64,000 nt of DNA from Chloroflexota bacterium (GTDB taxonomy: Bacteria; Chloroflexota; Dehalococcoidia; Tepidiformales; Tepidiformaceae), in assembly GCA_016234445.1 (NCBI GenBank), contig JACRBT010000005.1:1-64000 (forward strand), in the 5' to 3' direction. Position numbers and translations under genes: made by a program. Below, piece by piece: positions 62,357 to 64,000 of this stretch. A model generated the notes under the pieces. That model made no database searches and was not told where the DNA came from. It saw only the letters and a program-made list of their open reading frames with translations. Every line of letters begins with the position of its first letter. Position 1 is the first letter of the stretch.

Positions 62357-62865
62357 CCCCCGGCGCCCTCTCCCCGCCAGTGGTCGGAGTGGACGAAGTC
62401 GTCGAGAGGGATGCGCGCGCGCCCGAGATTGACGCTGGTGCCCGCCTCGGGGTAGCCCATCGCCAGGACGATCGCGACCGAGTGCCCTTCCGGGAGGCCG
62501 AGGACCCGGTTGGCGCAGGCGGCGTCGTGCATCGACGTCGGGCAACTCGTCACGCCCTCGGCCCAGGCTGCCACCATCATGTTCTGGGCCGCCCGCCCCG
62601 CGTCGAAGGCGCCGCCCCCGGGCGTGAGGACAACCGCGATCGCAGCCGCGCAGGCCGGGACGTGGGTGGCGAACTGGCCGCAGGACGCGATCTCTTCCTT
62701 CCGCGCGGGTTCGGTCACCAGGATCGCCCGCACCGGTTGCGTGTTCTTCGAACTCCCGGCCATCCGCCCGGCCTGGAGGATGCGCGTGAGCACCGGCTCC
62801 GGGATGGGCTCAGGCGAAAACTTGCGGGTGTCGCGTTTCGTGACGATCGCGCGGTAGGCGTCCAT
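62353..62865 (-). CDS. Nitroreductase family protein
   Basis: A 170-residue FMN nitroreductase: MDAYRAIVTKRDTRKF is the FMN-binding start, SSKNTQPVRAILVT contacts the cofactor, and FDAGRAAQNMMVAAWAEGV is the helix that lines the FMN pocket. It reduces nitro compounds or quinones with NAD(P)H. The ATG at 62863-62865 is chosen over one four codons earlier. The stop codon overlaps that of the convergent MarC gene in the CTAG at 62353-62356. Confidence 0.9.
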   Translation of the reverse strand: MDAYRAIVTKRDTRKFSPEPIPEPVLTRILQAGRMAGSSKNTQPVRAILVTEPARKEEIASCGQFATHVPACAAAIAVVLTPGGGAFDAGRAAQNMMVAAWAEGVTSCPTSMHDAACANRVLGLPEGHSVAIVLAMGYPEAGTSVNLGRARIPLDDFVHSDHWRGEGAGG

Positions 62866-62968
62866 GGCTGCTCCCACCCGGCGGTCCCGGGCAGTGCAAG
62901 CCTACCTGTAACCGGGCTGGCGTCCTACACTCAGGAGACCACCAGCCACTTGAGCGACGAGGTTCGCA

Positions 62969-63718
62969 ATGTCCGGGCATTCGAAATGGTCCACGATCAA
63001 GCGCCAGAAGGGCGCCGTTGACGCCAAACGCGGGGCGCTCTTCACCAAGCTCTCCCGCGAAATCATCATCGCCGCCAAGCAGGGCGGCGGCGACCCCACC
63101 ATGAACTTCAAGCTCCGCCTCGCCGTGCAGCGGGCGAAGTCGAACAACATGCCCAGCGACAACATCGAACGCGCCATCGCCAAGGGCACCGGCGCCGGCA
63201 GCGACGAGCAACTCGACGAGATCACCTACGAAGGCTACGGCCCCGGCGGCACCGCGATCCTCGTCTCCGCCCTCACCGACAACCGCAACCGCACCGTCGC
63301 CGAGATCCGCCACCGCTTCAGCCGCGCCGGCGGCAACCTCGGCGAAACCGGCTCCGTCGGCTGGCAGTTCGAGGCCAAGGGCGTCATCACCGTGCCCGTG
63401 AACGGCCACGACGCCGACGAGATCGCGCTCCAGGCCATCGACGCCGGCGCCGACGACGTCGAAGTCCAGGGCGACGCCGTCGAAGTCCGCACGGAGCCCG
63501 CGAACCTCGAGCCGGTGCGGAAGGCACTCGAAGCGAACGGCCTCGAAGTCGAAAATGCCGACTTCGCCATGGTCCCGAAGGTCATGATCGAACTCGACGA
63601 GAAGACGGCGCACCAGGCCCTCCGCCTCCTCGACGCCCTCGAAGACCTCGAAGACGTCCAGCGCGTCTATTCGAACGGCGACTTCACGGACGAAGTCCTC
63701 GAAGGCTACGAGGGCTGA
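62969..63718 (+). CDS. yebC: YebC/PmpR-type regulator
   Basis: A 249-residue protein of the YebC family: MSGHSKWSTIKRQKGAVDAK and FTKLSREIIIAAKQGGGDP are diagnostic, with a middle domain (YEGYGPGGTAILVSALTDN) and the C-terminal domain of three-domain YebC. It acts as a transcription factor or in translation of polyproline, as recently shown for YebC-like proteins. It lies 56 bp upstream of ruvC, a common order (yebC-ruvC). Confidence 0.95.
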   Translation: MSGHSKWSTIKRQKGAVDAKRGALFTKLSREIIIAAKQGGGDPTMNFKLRLAVQRAKSNNMPSDNIERAIAKGTGAGSDEQLDEITYEGYGPGGTAILVSALTDNRNRTVAEIRHRFSRAGGNLGETGSVGWQFEAKGVITVPVNGHDADEIALQAIDAGADDVEVQGDAVEVRTEPANLEPVRKALEANGLEVENADFAMVPKVMIELDEKTAHQALRLLDALEDLEDVQRVYSNGDFTDEVLEGYEG

Positions 63719-63774
63719 CGGGCGCCTGACACCTGCGTTAGGCCGTCCCGCCGGGCGCGGCGTACCATGCCCCC

Positions 63775-64000
63775 ATGCGGATCATCGGAATCGACCCGGG
63801 GCTGAATGTGACCGGCTTCGGCGTGGTGGAGGTGGAGGGTGACCGCTGCCTGCACCTCGCCCATGGCGTCGTCCGGACGAAGGCGACGGACACGATCGCT
63901 GAACGCCTGACCGCCATCCGGGACGGCGTCCGCGCGGCCGTGGCCGAGTGGGCAGCCGTCCAGGGCGCCATCGAAGCGTCGTTCGTCGGCAACAACGCCC
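63775..64000 (+). CDS. ruvC: Crossover junction endodeoxyribonuclease RuvC, N-terminal part (runs off window)
   Basis: The first 75 residues of RuvC. MRIIGIDPGLNVTGFGVV holds the first catalytic Asp, and EASFVGNN is the second acidic site. RuvC resolves Holliday junctions in recombination repair. The gene continues beyond the window. A TACCAT -10-like hexamer (63763-63768) ends 6 nt before the ATG with no SD, suggesting leaderless transcription separate from yebC. Confidence 0.92.
   Translation, partial: MRIIGIDPGLNVTGFGVVEVEGDRCLHLAHGVVRTKATDTIAERLTAIRDGVRAAVAEWAAVQGAIEASFVGNNA

Overview
The window is high-GC bacterial chromosome, densely coding, with SD-led, GTG/TTG and apparently leaderless starts. 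Housekeeping genes include xseB-xseA, efp, a Xaa-Pro peptidase, aroQ, xerC, topA, dprA, secA, sucD, coaE, yebC and ruvC. They are mixed with many acyl-CoA genes (CoA transferases, enoyl-CoA hydratases, MaoC dehydratases, a thiolase with its DUF35 partner, SDRs). I infer a Chloroflexota-like organism, possibly Dehalococcoidia/Tepidiformia-like, from gene content and style. No rRNA, tRNA or CRISPR was seen.

Layout: 1-6.7 kb holds an MFS exporter, a methyltransferase, small proteins, a formyltransferase-like enzyme, exonuclease VII, a PAS-GGDEF cyclase and a carbonic anhydrase. 6.7-8.9 kb is an unrecognised divergent four-gene cassette. 8.9-16.7 kb is a minus-strand housekeeping block (efp, peptidase, aroQ, xerC, SDR, topA, dprA). 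16.8-30.3 kb carries a lipase-like hydrolase, a Cu/Zn SOD, SDRs, an aquaporin, a MaoC dehydratase, an MBL hydrolase, an enoyl-CoA hydratase, an amino-acid ABC transporter and an HTH-DUF2851 pair. 30.3-41.2 kb has a PIG-L deacetylase and an MshA-like glycosyltransferase, a flavin/PNPOx protein, a P-type ATPase, a Lon-like protease, a CoA transferase and an amidase. 41.2-49.8 kb has a decayed vapBC, secA, a universal stress protein, a DUF35-thiolase pair, a four-helix-bundle cassette, coaE and a MaoC pair. 49.8-64 kb has a copper-protein-like lipoprotein with a membrane GGDEF cyclase, sucD, CYTH-CHAD, a CoA transferase, an aminotransferase, an SMP-30 protein, a YceI protein, a secreted toroid-like protein, MarC, a nitroreductase, yebC and partial ruvC.

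The most unusual layer lies between the genes. (1) Arrays of 7-bp tandem repeats occur at eight loci, most starting right at a stop codon; two large arrays have the same order of repeat classes, and two arrays in opposite orientation flank a four-helix-bundle (23S rRNA intervening-sequence type) gene wedged between a thiolase and coaE. (2) Two copies of a roughly 145-bp element with CTAGTACT ends, about 49 kb apart, each supply through their terminal CTAG the TAG stop of the adjacent minus-strand gene (xseB, sucD). (3) A GC-rich palindrome around CACGAAGTGGG occurs five times, twice inside those elements. (4) A duplicated 140-165 bp repeat unit follows the aquaporin gene. These look like small non-autonomous elements that tolerate or target gene 3' ends.

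Functionally the window suggests a heterotroph using acyl-CoA substrates, with oxidative-stress and c-di-GMP functions. Apart from the repeats and the 6.7-8.9 kb cassette, the genes belong to known families.
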